A stretch of DNA of 35,640 nt from the NCBI GenBank assembly GCA_018266215.1, contig JAFEAV010000065.1, positions 1 to 35,640 on the forward strand. Direction: 5' to 3'. This DNA comes from Cyanobacteria bacterium SZAS LIN-3 (lineage in GTDB: Bacteria; Cyanobacteriota; Vampirovibrionia; Obscuribacterales; Obscuribacteraceae). The translations under genes and the position numbers were made by a program. Positions within the stretch are counted from its first letter, which is position 1; the number at the start of each line of letters is the position of its first letter. This document shows, piece after piece, positions 28,552-35,473 of the stretch. The notes under the pieces were generated by a model that ran no database searches, had not been told where the DNA came from, and worked only from the letters and a program-made list of their open reading frames with translations.

Positions 28552-28568
28552 CTTCTATACTATAGAAG
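28552..28568. promoter_or_regulatory. Palindrome overlapping a -10-like box between divergent genes
   Basis: CTTCTATA-C-TATAGAAG is a perfect 8+1+8 palindrome. It contains TATACT on the plus strand and, through its symmetry, TATAGT on the minus strand, so it could hold -10 elements in both directions. It sits about 48 nt before the protease-like start and 35 nt before the DUF429 start. Confidence 0.45.
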
Positions 28569-28615
28569 GCCAAAACCCTGACTCCACTTTCCGGATTTCC
28601 AACGCCACTGCCTGC

Positions 28616-30967
28616 ATGAATTCCACCGAGTTATCCAAGCACGCCAATTCCCTCGGTCTGATTTTTGACCAGGGGGATATGAGTGGCGAGCCGCTTGGTT
28701 CTGCCTGGCTGGTCGACCCCAATACTGTTGTCTGCTGCGCCCACACCATTGTGCTTTATAAGGCGCATCTGGCCGCACTGAAGATTAGATTTCCCATCAG
28801 CGGCAAAGAGTTTGCCGTGCGCTCGGTCACCTTCCATCCCAAGCTGGATATGAAGCACCTGCAGGAAACCGCCCGCCGCGCCCTGGTCGAGCCGCAGATT
28901 GCTCTGGCCCTGGAAAAATACAATGTCGCCGTCCTCAAGATAGCGCCCGGCGTCCAGCCGCTCAACCCCGAAGAAAACAAAGAGCTCAATAACATTTTTC
29001 GCGCCGGAAACGCAGGCCACGAGTCGGGTCTGGGCGGCAGCCTGGTGGAAATTGAACTGGCGCTCGTGCTGCAAACCATCACCAATGCCCGCAAAGAAGG
29101 CACTGTTACCCTGGTCGATAATCGCGGCCGGGTTTCGGGCCGCATGTTCTGCAAACAGGGCCGGGTCAGCCATGCCTACTACCGCAATCTGGTCAATGAA
29201 ATGGCCGTCAATCAGATTGTTGAGCACAAAGTTGCCGGCAGTTTTTATTTCACCTCCGAAGAAGAACCGGACTGGACCTCGGTTGCCGAAATCAACAGAC
29301 CGACAGACAGTCTGCTCATTGAAGCGCACCGCCGCTTAGACGAGCTGGACAAGCTGGCCGGCATCGTCGGCGGCCCTTCGTCGCTTTTTGAACGCCTCAC
29401 CCCCGACCCGCGTCTGGATGTGTTGCCGGCCGATTGCCGCGAGTTCGCCAAGCTGGTCTGGCCCCTGCTCGATGGCGGCACCCCGCTGGGCTTCATGTGG
29501 GAGCTCTGCGGTATCGACGATTACACCGTCTACATGACCCTGCAGGAGCTGATCAAAACCCGCCAGATAAGCTACTTTGAGGCACCTTTCGTCAAAGCGG
29601 CCCCGCCTATTCCCATCACATTGGGTGTGGAAAAAGCCCTGGCCGTGGGCGATGAGATAAGCGCCCTCTGGGTCGACGATCCGTCCATGGCGCCCCTTGT
29701 GCGCACCGGCAAGATTCTCGGCAGTCTGACCGAATTTGACCCGGCCCATGTCATTCACACTGTTGGCCTGCCAAACTCCGCCAGCGGCGCCCCGGTCGTC
29801 AAAGACGATGTCGTCATCGGCATGCACTGCGGCGCCCTGCCTCCTGACTCCGGTGTCGGCCCCACCGCTGGTTTCCACCAGATGATCTGGGTGGAGAGCA
29901 TCGTCGAGTGCCTCAACCAGGCGGGCGAAAAGGAACTGGTCAAAAAGCTCACCATGTCCGGTGAAGACGACCAGACCGTGCCCAATCTCAAAGCCGCCCT
30001 GGAGGGCGCAAACACCGGCACCATGCAGCCCAAGCCCAAACCGGCTGCCGGTGTGCGCGAAGTGGCGCGCATCCAGTGCCCCAAGTGCGGCCGCTCCACC
30101 CTGGAAGTGACCAATTTTTGCAAAGGCTGCGGCGGCAGACTGCTCAAAGACCAGACGCCGGGCGCGAAGAAGAAAAAGAAACCTGTCGTCCACACCCCGG
30201 CACCGGCTCCGGCCGCGGTCCGCGGACCTTCCCTGGTTATGGCCCTGGTCATGGCCGTCGTCGGCGTCGCCGGCGGGCTGGGCGCCCTCGCCCTCATGCC
30301 CCAGCCGCACGTTGTTCGCATCTGCCCTGTGACCATTCCCTCGACCCGCTGGGTGGAGAGCAAGGTCGAGCGCTTCGACATCAGCAAAATGCTCTGGCGC
30401 GACACCGCCTCAAATGAGATTTTTGTCGACAACACCCCGCTCTGTCTCGATGTTGCGGTCAACAAACCGGGCTATGTCTATTGCTTCTACCGCGGTACTT
30501 CCGGCGGCACGGCGCTGCTCTACCCGCACAAGCTGACCGATGACGAAAAGAAAGAGATGACCGATCTCAAACTGCCCATCCCCTCCAAAGACCCGCCCGA
30601 CGACCTGTTGCAGCTGGGAGACAAGTTTTCTATCGGCAGCGGTTTCCGCAAGGATAAGAACGACGTCAAGTTTCAGGGCTTCAGCTTCGACGAAAAGGTC
30701 GGCAGCGAAAAAATTATTTTCATCGCCAGCAGCGCCAAACTCAATTTCCTGGACAAACCGGACCAGTATGCGAAGTTCGTAGACACAGTCCTGGAGCTGC
30801 TTGAGCGCAATAATTCCCCCTCGGGATTGCAGACCACGGTGGGCGACCTGGGCAAAAATTATTTTTCAACCGGCGACGCTAAAATTGGTAATGAGGACAG
30901 TAGTTACGTTACGGATCCGGTTTACCTGGCGCTACAGCAAATAGACCACGGCACCCCCAGTCCCTAG
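28616..30967 (+). CDS. Protease-like protein with inserted DUF4388, zinc ribbon, membrane helix and DUF4384 domain
   Basis: 783 residues from ATG 28616; the open frame upstream overlaps the divergent gene and is not used. A trypsin-like fold appears split. H43 (CCAHTIV) and the strand KYNVAVLKI (about 101-109) lie near the N-terminus, while S390 is in SASGAPVV, followed by VIGMHCG. The usual Asp before VAVLK is Asn (N103), so activity is doubtful. Between the halves, about 145-330, is a DUF4388/PATAN-like domain (GRVSGRMFCKQGRVSHAYY). A zinc ribbon follows (C488, C491, C502, C505), then a Lys-rich linker, one membrane helix (about 539-561) and a DUF4384-like domain (about 575-735, GYVYCFYRGTSGGTALLYP). 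With no signal peptide, the N-terminal half is probably cytosolic and the DUF4384 part outside. It lies 50 nt upstream of a secreted DUF4384 gene. Confidence 0.8.
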   Translation: MNSTELSKHANSLGLIFDQGDMSGEPLGSAWLVDPNTVVCCAHTIVLYKAHLAALKIRFPISGKEFAVRSVTFHPKLDMKHLQETARRALVEPQIALALEKYNVAVLKIAPGVQPLNPEENKELNNIFRAGNAGHESGLGGSLVEIELALVLQTITNARKEGTVTLVDNRGRVSGRMFCKQGRVSHAYYRNLVNEMAVNQIVEHKVAGSFYFTSEEEPDWTSVAEINRPTDSLLIEAHRRLDELDKLAGIVGGPSSLFERLTPDPRLDVLPADCREFAKLVWPLLDGGTPLGFMWELCGIDDYTVYMTLQELIKTRQISYFEAPFVKAAPPIPITLGVEKALAVGDEISALWVDDPSMAPLVRTGKILGSLTEFDPAHVIHTVGLPNSASGAPVVKDDVVIGMHCGALPPDSGVGPTAGFHQMIWVESIVECLNQAGEKELVKKLTMSGEDDQTVPNLKAALEGANTGTMQPKPKPAAGVREVARIQCPKCGRSTLEVTNFCKGCGGRLLKDQTPGAKKKKKPVVHTPAPAPAAVRGPSLVMALVMAVVGVAGGLGALALMPQPHVVRICPVTIPSTRWVESKVERFDISKMLWRDTASNEIFVDNTPLCLDVAVNKPGYVYCFYRGTSGGTALLYPHKLTDDEKKEMTDLKLPIPSKDPPDDLLQLGDKFSIGSGFRKDKNDVKFQGFSFDEKVGSEKIIFIASSAKLNFLDKPDQYAKFVDTVLELLERNNSPSGLQTTVGDLGKNYFSTGDAKIGNEDSSYVTDPVYLALQQIDHGTPSP

Positions 30968-31017
30968 TCCGAATCCTTATTAAATGCAGATTGACTGCAA
31001 TTACGGAGAATAGAAAA

Positions 31018-31995
31018 ATGGCCCGCAACCTCAAATCATTTGGACTCAGAACCTCGGCTTTATCGATTGCCGCTCTGGCCTTCACCTCTCTGTCGTTCAC
31101 CTCGCTGGTGGGCTCTGGACCGGCGCTGGCTGCTGACGGCGACCAGGGTCCTGTCACCGGCGCCAAGGGTCTGTTCTTTGAACAGCTGGAAAAGCCGAAA
31201 GAAAATCTCAACACCGGCCTGCGCTACTGGATCGAGATGCGCAGAAATGGCACCACGCAGCGCGTTTCCAATAAAACGCAGTTCCGCGCAGGCGACTCCA
31301 TCCGCTTCCATGTCCGCTCCAACATCAATGGTTATGCCTATATCTTGCTCTCAAGCGGCAGCCAGGGCGAACAGTCGGTGCTTTTCCCCAACGATAAAAC
31401 CGGCGAACCCAACCGTCTTGAAGGCGGTCGCGAATATGTTTTGCCCCAGGACGGCGGCCTGACATTTGACGAAAACCCGGGCACCGAGAAGCTTACCTTG
31501 CTCCTCTCGCGCACTCCCATCGACGCCAAATCCTACCTGGCCAAGCCGGCTGCTGAGAAGGAAATCACCCTCATAGCCTCGGCCCAGACCGGTTCTAAGG
31601 ACCTGGTGCCCGCTCGCATTTATGTCGCCATGGGCGCTCCGCGCTCGGACGGCCCGCCCCCCATTCTTGTTGCCTCATCGCAAAGACCCGCTGCCGGCCC
31701 CGCTGAGCGCGCGTCGTCCTCCGACAAATCTGATAAAGACAAAGCCGATAAGAAAAACAAGAAGAAAATCGAGAAGAAAGTGGCTAAGAAAGACGAGCCC
31801 AAGAAGGTCGCGGGCAGCTCGGGCGCAAGCTCATCGGCGACTGTCTCCAGCGGATCTTCCAGCTCCAGCTCCGGCAGCCACCGCACCATGAGCGTGCCGC
31901 CGGTGCGCAACAACGACGATGAAAACACGACCACGATCGTTTCGCAAAAATCGAACGGCGTGTTGCACGTTGACGTTGACCTCGATCACATCTAG
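31018..31995 (+). CDS. Secreted DUF4384 protein with Lys- and Ser-rich tail
   Basis: 325 residues. ATG 31018 follows GGAGA at 8 nt; the in-frame ATG at 30991 lacks this and would bury the signal peptide. The signal peptide spans about 38 residues and ends PALA-AD. The DUF4384 core is at about 60-210 (LRYWIEMRRNG...FRAGDSIRFHVRSNINGYAYIL...LFPNDKTGEPN...TLLLSRTPID). The tail is Lys-rich (about 235-270), then Ser-rich (about 275-297), and looks disordered. DUF4384 domains often occur beside protease or kinase modules in envelope proteins. Here the partner just upstream carries the same domain, so joint action at the envelope is likely, though no activity is assigned. Confidence 0.85.
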   Translation: MARNLKSFGLRTSALSIAALAFTSLSFTSLVGSGPALAADGDQGPVTGAKGLFFEQLEKPKENLNTGLRYWIEMRRNGTTQRVSNKTQFRAGDSIRFHVRSNINGYAYILLSSGSQGEQSVLFPNDKTGEPNRLEGGREYVLPQDGGLTFDENPGTEKLTLLLSRTPIDAKSYLAKPAAEKEITLIASAQTGSKDLVPARIYVAMGAPRSDGPPPILVASSQRPAAGPAERASSSDKSDKDKADKKNKKKIEKKVAKKDEPKKVAGSSGASSSATVSSGSSSSSSGSHRTMSVPPVRNNDDENTTTIVSQKSNGVLHVDVDLDHI

Positions 31996-32071
31996 TGCGT
32001 TTCAACGGTGTTTCAAATTGACCTCTGGGATTCGCTAAAAAGCTAAAATATTTCCAAGCTCAGGCGACTCG

Positions 32072-32098
32072 CTTGACCTCTTAACCGAGCCTTAACCC
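32072..32098 (+). promoter_or_regulatory. Pho-box-like triple repeat
   Basis: CTTGACCT, CTTAACCG and CTTAACCC occur in tandem; the last two start 11 bp apart with a 3 bp spacer. This is the layout of OmpR/PhoB-family sites, and the 8-mer resembles the cyanobacterial SphR (PhoB) site CTTAACCT. A poor -10 (CACAAT) follows 9 nt later. The next gene is the 44-residue protein at 32264. The remainder of 31,996-32,263 holds no gene. Confidence 0.45.
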
Positions 32099-32263
32099 GC
32101 TGCCAATCACAATTTGCAGGGTATGAACAGGGCTTGAAGTGAGGAAAACGAGTCGCTTTTGTTTTGCTCATACAGAGAGTAACCTTTGCTTTCGCAGGAT
32201 TTGCTCGGTCGTTTTCTTTTCCAGTCTTAGTCAGGTAATCTCCCCCGATGGAATCAACCGTAT

Positions 32264-32398
32264 ATGATGATCTATATCTTATCTCTCGGTCTGACTGTCT
32301 TTTTGCTCATCGCCGTCGTGCTGGTGATCAATCCCCATCTCATTTCCCCCAGTCTGGCGGCGCGCTGGATTCGCAATCATACGTATAAACGCCACTGA
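32264..32398 (+). CDS. 44-residue single-helix membrane protein
   Basis: The frame reads MMIYILSLGLTVFLLIAVVL and continues through INPHLIS to a basic end TYKRH. One hydrophobic helix occupies residues 2-22 and positive charges are at the C-terminus, as in small membrane proteins. The start could be either of two adjacent ATGs. No clear ribosome site precedes it, so expression is uncertain. Function unknown. Confidence 0.4.
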   Translation: MMIYILSLGLTVFLLIAVVLVINPHLISPSLAARWIRNHTYKRH

Positions 32399-32484
32399 AT
32401 TCGCACCTTCTTGTGGTGCATACACTACTAATCACTAGCAAGTCTGGCTTTCTAAGCGAGATCTAAGTGAAACTGCGCGTAATC

Positions 32485-32503
32485 TTTCACCTCACCTTAA
32501 CCT
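32485..32503 (+). promoter_or_regulatory. Second Pho-box-like direct repeat at a promoter without -35
   Basis: TTTCACCT and CTTAACCT are 11 bp apart (start to start). The second ends 7 nt before a perfect TATAAT (32511-32516), where a -35 box would be but is missing. This is the arrangement expected for PhoB-type activation. Confidence 0.5.
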
Positions 32504-32525
32504 GTCAACGTATAATCTGTTGACA
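32503..32525. promoter_or_regulatory. Inverted repeat enclosing the -10 box
   Basis: TGTCAAC and GTTGACA are perfect 7 bp arms around a 9 nt spacer that contains TATAAT. A protein bound here would block the promoter. It is followed directly by a second palindrome, CAACGTTG (32524-32531). Confidence 0.5.
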
Positions 32526-32548
32526 ACGTTGAGGAAGGAGAAATCTAA

Positions 32549-32713
32549 ATGGCCGCAGGTTGTGACATATTTTTGATCGATTTCCTGTTGCGTCCGTTCG
32601 CCAAGATCTACCAGAAGATGCCGTTCCTGATGATGGTGATTCTGCTTCTGGTCTACGGCATCATAGGCTACGTGGTTTTCCGCTCCGCCTACATGAACGG
32701 CGAACAGCACTGA
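32549..32713 (+). CDS. 54-residue single-helix membrane protein
   Basis: ATG 32549 is preceded by GGAAGGAG at about 8 nt, a strong ribosome site. The protein starts MAAGCDIFLIDFLLRPF, has one hydrophobic helix at about 24-45 (MPFLMMVILLLVYGIIGYVV) and ends in a short polar tail. The well-formed -10 box, ribosome site and operator-like repeats make this a real gene despite its size. Function unknown; control by a PhoB-like regulator is inference from the upstream repeats. Confidence 0.75.
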   Translation: MAAGCDIFLIDFLLRPFAKIYQKMPFLMMVILLLVYGIIGYVVFRSAYMNGEQH

Positions 32714-32732
32714 TTTAACGGGCTGCCGCGCG

Positions 32733-33197
32733 CTACTTGCCGCGCACGCCCTTGAGGGTACAGCTGAGTTTGTCGGACTCCAGGCTGACTATACCTATAT
32801 ATTGTTCGACACAGTTTTTGGGCGAGTTGGCGTGCACGACGCTTGGCTCACCGGCGTCTAGCAGGGTGTATGTGCCCTTATCGAGCGGTTTGCCGTCGAA
32901 GTCAAAAGTTTGATAGTCGATGGTGATGTCGGTTATCGGCACATTGTTGTAGTTGTAGACACGAAACCAACAAACCGGCGAATTGATGACCCAGAGCCCG
33001 GAGACGTGCCAGTCGAGCAATTCCAGGCGCACGTTTTTGGTCAGTTCGGGGTCGAGCAGCAGCTCGGGCGAGCAGCCGGTGGTCGTCAGCGGCAGTATGA
33101 CAAAGAGCGCCACGACAGGCAAAAGAAGGCGCAGCCATCCGGGCAGCCTTAACAGCCGCTTAGCGGGTGCAATGATCGGAATTCCTTCTAGATGCAT
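32733..33197 (-). CDS. Probable lipoprotein or signal-anchored envelope protein
   Basis: 154 residues, ATG start lying within a 16 bp palindrome. A basic N-terminus (RLLRLPGWLR) leads to a hydrophobic stretch and LPLTTTGC, with C42 a possible lipidation site, although Thr rather than Leu at -3 makes the lipobox imperfect. Residues about 55-150 form a beta-rich domain (FRVYNYNNVPITDITIDYQTF), reminiscent of Ig-like FxLYD-type extracytoplasmic domains. Two further cysteines (CVEQ and SCTLK) may pair. It converges with the 54-residue gene, 19 nt away. Function unknown. Confidence 0.7.
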   Translation of the reverse strand: MHLEGIPIIAPAKRLLRLPGWLRLLLPVVALFVILPLTTTGCSPELLLDPELTKNVRLELLDWHVSGLWVINSPVCWFRVYNYNNVPITDITIDYQTFDFDGKPLDKGTYTLLDAGEPSVVHANSPKNCVEQYIGIVSLESDKLSCTLKGVRGK

Positions 33198-33202
33198 CTA
33201 GA
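33187..33202. promoter_or_regulatory. 16 bp palindrome across the lipoprotein start codon
   Basis: TCTAGATGCATCTAGA is perfectly self-complementary and centred on the ATG of the lipoprotein gene. In RNA it could pair and hide the start; in DNA it could be an operator. The gene has no obvious separate ribosome site. Confidence 0.35.
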
Positions 33203-33223
33203 TCTTTAGTCTGCGTCCCAAAG

Positions 33224-33331
33224 TTATTGGTGGAGGCGAGGTATCAGATCCCAGTTTTCGGCGATGCCGAGAAAAACTAGAAGCGCGAATATCAGAAACA
33301 TTGCAATGAATGCAGGTTCTCCTTCGGACAT
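33224..33331 (-). CDS. 35-residue single-helix membrane protein (candidate)
   Basis: The frame encodes MSEGEPAFIAMFLIFALLVF followed by a short polar end (GIAENWDLIPRLHQ). One hydrophobic helix covers residues 8-22. Only GGAT at about 11 nt upstream resembles a ribosome site, so support rests on the protein-like composition and its position upstream of the lipoprotein gene on the same strand. Confidence 0.4.
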   Translation of the reverse strand: MSEGEPAFIAMFLIFALLVFLGIAENWDLIPRLHQ

Positions 33332-33419
33332 ACGTTCAAATCATCCAAATGATTCAGGGCAGGTAAACGACACAGTGGTGTTAATATGGCCATTATAGCA
33401 AGGGAAAAATGGTGAAACT

Positions 33420-34502
33420 GTGAGCAAAACAGGGGCGGACTTCACTCCGGCCGCCGGACTTTTAAACAGTCATCTTATGACACTGGCGCCACTGCTCATT
33501 CCGCGGCGTTTCCCCCTGACGGACCGCGAGAGTGAGAAGCTATTTATCGAAGTCGCGCCCGGCAATCAAGTTTTGATCAAGTTGCATCACGGCCGGGCTG
33601 AAGGCCCCGTGCCTGGCGGGGTTACGGGCGATTCGCTGATCGTAATTTTGCACGGCCTGGAGAGTTCGGCGGAGGCGCCGTATGTGCGCGGCGTCTGTGA
33701 AAAGGCCATCCATGAAGGTTTTAGCGTTGCGCGCATGAATATGCGCAACTGCGGCGGCACCTCGCACCTGTCGCAGACCCTCTATAACGCTGGTATGAGC
33801 CAGGACGTGCTGGTTGTGGCCACTGAGCTCTGTCGGCGCTTTGGCTATAAGCGCGTTTTTCTCTGTGGCTTTTCCCTGGGCGGCAATGTCGTCCTCAAGG
33901 CCGCCGGCGAGCAGCCCACCAGCCATCCTGACCTGCATTTGAGCGGGGTCTGCAGCATCTGCCCGCCCATTGATCTGGAGGGATGTGTGCGACAAATGGA
34001 ACAGGGCGTCAATCGCATCTACGAAAAGAACTTTGTCCTATCGCTCAAACTCAAGGTTTATGAAAAAGCGAGGCATTTCCCCGGGCGCTATGATTTAAAA
34101 AAACTGCGCAAGGTGCGAACGGTGCGCGCATTTGATGATGCTTTTACCGCTCCTGATGCCGGTTACGCCAGTGCCTCCGATTATTACAGCGGAGCCAGCG
34201 CCGGTAAATTTCTCTCTAAAATAGAATGCCCCTCACTCATTATCGCCGCCCAGGACGACCCCCTGGTGCCGTTTAGCTGCTTTGAAAAATTCAAAACTCC
34301 GGGCGAAAGTTTCCGCGGTCGTTTGCTTGCTCCGCAATCGGGTGGTCATGTCGCCTTTATTCATCATCAACCGATTCAGGCGCCGAGCCGCACCGGCACA
34401 GGCGGAGATGAAGGCGCCGGCGGTTGTCGCGATCCATTCTGGTCGGAGTGGCAGGCCGTTTCTTTCTTCAGTCACTGCATCACCGGTGGTGGCACGCTCT
34501 GA
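33420..34502 (+). CDS. YheT-type alpha/beta hydrolase
   Basis: 360 residues from a GTG start with GGTGA just upstream. The N-terminal LLNSHLMTLAPLLIPRRFP is typical of the YheT/UPF0017 family. HGLESSAEAPYVRG carries the oxyanion region, GFSLGGN the nucleophile Ser (about 151), AAQDDPLVP the acid and GGHVAF the His of the catalytic triad. Cytosolic, no signal peptide. Family members are esterase-like with no settled physiological substrate. The Gly/Thr-rich C-terminal extension after the His (about 40 residues) is not typical. It stands alone on its strand between small envelope genes. Confidence 0.9.
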   Translation: MSKTGADFTPAAGLLNSHLMTLAPLLIPRRFPLTDRESEKLFIEVAPGNQVLIKLHHGRAEGPVPGGVTGDSLIVILHGLESSAEAPYVRGVCEKAIHEGFSVARMNMRNCGGTSHLSQTLYNAGMSQDVLVVATELCRRFGYKRVFLCGFSLGGNVVLKAAGEQPTSHPDLHLSGVCSICPPIDLEGCVRQMEQGVNRIYEKNFVLSLKLKVYEKARHFPGRYDLKKLRKVRTVRAFDDAFTAPDAGYASASDYYSGASAGKFLSKIECPSLIIAAQDDPLVPFSCFEKFKTPGESFRGRLLAPQSGGHVAFIHHQPIQAPSRTGTGGDEGAGGCRDPFWSEWQAVSFFSHCITGGGTL

Positions 34503-34590
34503 AGTGCCGCGGTTAAAATTGCAGCCGCCAAATAGCCCGGGAAACCGCTTGTATATCCAGTCGAGTATTAATAGCGATATATCTTGTCAG

Positions 34591-34606
34591 ACAGTTTTAA
34601 AACTGT
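34591..34606. promoter_or_regulatory. 16 bp AT-rich palindrome
   Basis: ACAGTTTTAAAACTGT is perfectly symmetrical and followed by TTT. It may end the hydrolase transcript weakly or serve as an operator for the exported protein downstream. The rest of 34,503-34,757 shows no gene. Confidence 0.35.
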
Positions 34607-34757
34607 TTTACAAAATCTCTGTTATTGAGTTTTCAATGTGAACATGGAAAAATGAGCATGGCAATGTATTTGCAGTATGACCATTGAAATCATCGCTGAA
34701 AACAGTCTTGTCAAGCAATTTCAATTACCAGCCCGAGAAGCCTTTAGGAGGTTTAAA

Positions 34758-35165
34758 GTGAAGAAGCAGATTTTGAGTATGGCCATGGCCGCATTGGCTG
34801 TTGGCATCACCGTAGCTCCAGCGTTTGCCGCTGATTCTAAGAGCGGAGCCGACACAGCCAACGAAGTAGCGATGGTTCCCGTCCGCCTCGCCGGCGTTGC
34901 CGCTGGCGTTGTAGTCGGCACACCGATTGCCATCGTTCGCGAATCCCACAAGTCCTACCTCGATCTGACCGGCGCCGGCGCCGAAGCTATCCATGGTAAG
35001 GAATGCGGACCGGCCTGCCTCTTGGTAAGCATCTTCACCCTTCCTGCCGGCATTGTTGTCGGTACCGTCAAGGGCGGCTACTACGGCCTCAAAAATGGCG
35101 TTATGAAGGGCTTCGACACACCGTTCAATGCTGAATCCTTCAGCACCGGCAAACTGGAAGAGTAA
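34758..35165 (+). CDS. Small exported protein of unknown function
   Basis: The GTG at 34758 follows TTAGGAGGT at 6 nt, a near-perfect ribosome site; the longer frame from 34677 lacks one and would hide the signal peptide. 135 residues. The signal peptide is MKKQILSMAMAALAVGITVA ending PAFA-AD at 24. The mature part has two hydrophobic Gly/Val-rich segments (RLAGVAAGVVVGTPIAIV and FTLPAGIVVGTVKGGYYG) around a loop with two cysteines (KECGPACLL). This suggests a membrane-associated or oligomer-forming envelope protein. No family recognised. Confidence 0.8.
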   Translation: MKKQILSMAMAALAVGITVAPAFAADSKSGADTANEVAMVPVRLAGVAAGVVVGTPIAIVRESHKSYLDLTGAGAEAIHGKECGPACLLVSIFTLPAGIVVGTVKGGYYGLKNGVMKGFDTPFNAESFSTGKLEE

Positions 35166-35172
35166 TACCGCC

Positions 35173-35200
35173 AACCGCAAGGTCTAACGGTTACTTTTTC
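35173..35200 (+). terminator. Weak terminator after the exported protein
   Basis: AACCG and CGGTT form a 5 bp stem with a 10 nt loop, followed by ACTTTTTC. The short stem suggests partial termination, so read-through into the structured leader downstream is possible. Confidence 0.4.
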
Positions 35201-35220
35201 AAAATTGAGCTAGTATAGAA

Positions 35221-35268
35221 ACTCGCAGGCCCTCCAGATGAGGATCTGCGAGTCTTCTTTTGGAGGGC
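35221..35268 (+). promoter_or_regulatory. Structured leader able to pair with the ribosome site
   Basis: Stem 1 is ACTCGCAG (35221-35228) with CTGCGAGT (35246-35253), followed by CTTCTTTT. Stem 2 is GCCCTCCA (35229-35236) with TGGAGGGC (35261-35268), the latter containing the ribosome site of the next gene. Because the left arm of stem 2 lies inside the loop of stem 1, the two form a pseudoknot or exclude each other, which is a layout suited to regulation of translation or termination. Confidence 0.55.
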
Positions 35269-35272
35269 AGTC

Positions 35273-35449
35273 ATGGCTGAAGCAGTTTTAGATTTAAATC
35301 CCTGGCTGGAAAAAATTGCCCGGGCGAAGACTCAAAAAGAAATGTATGAAGTGCTTGATGAGTTTCGGCCGCTCAACTGGAATGACGATCAGCGCGCCAC
35401 CATAGCCAAGTTGTACGTGCGTTTGATTTCTAATTTGCCCGAATCTTAG
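35273..35449 (+). CDS. 58-residue acidic/basic small protein
   Basis: ATG 35273 follows GGAGGG at 6 nt. The protein reads MAEAVLDLNPWLEKIARAKT, then a helical charged middle and ...LYVRLISNLPES. It has no hydrophobic segment and is probably a soluble, mainly helical protein. Its ribosome site is complementary to an upstream leader segment, implying controlled translation. Family not recognised. Confidence 0.7.
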   Translation: MAEAVLDLNPWLEKIARAKTQKEMYEVLDEFRPLNWNDDQRATIAKLYVRLISNLPES

Positions 35450-35473
35450 CCCCGGCCTCGACCGGCACTGCGG

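Noticed and set aside
28208..28615. N-terminal extension of the protease-like protein
   Set aside because: The extension is antisense to the DUF429 gene, Pro/Arg-rich and lacks a ribosome site. ATG 28616 fits the start of the folded domain.
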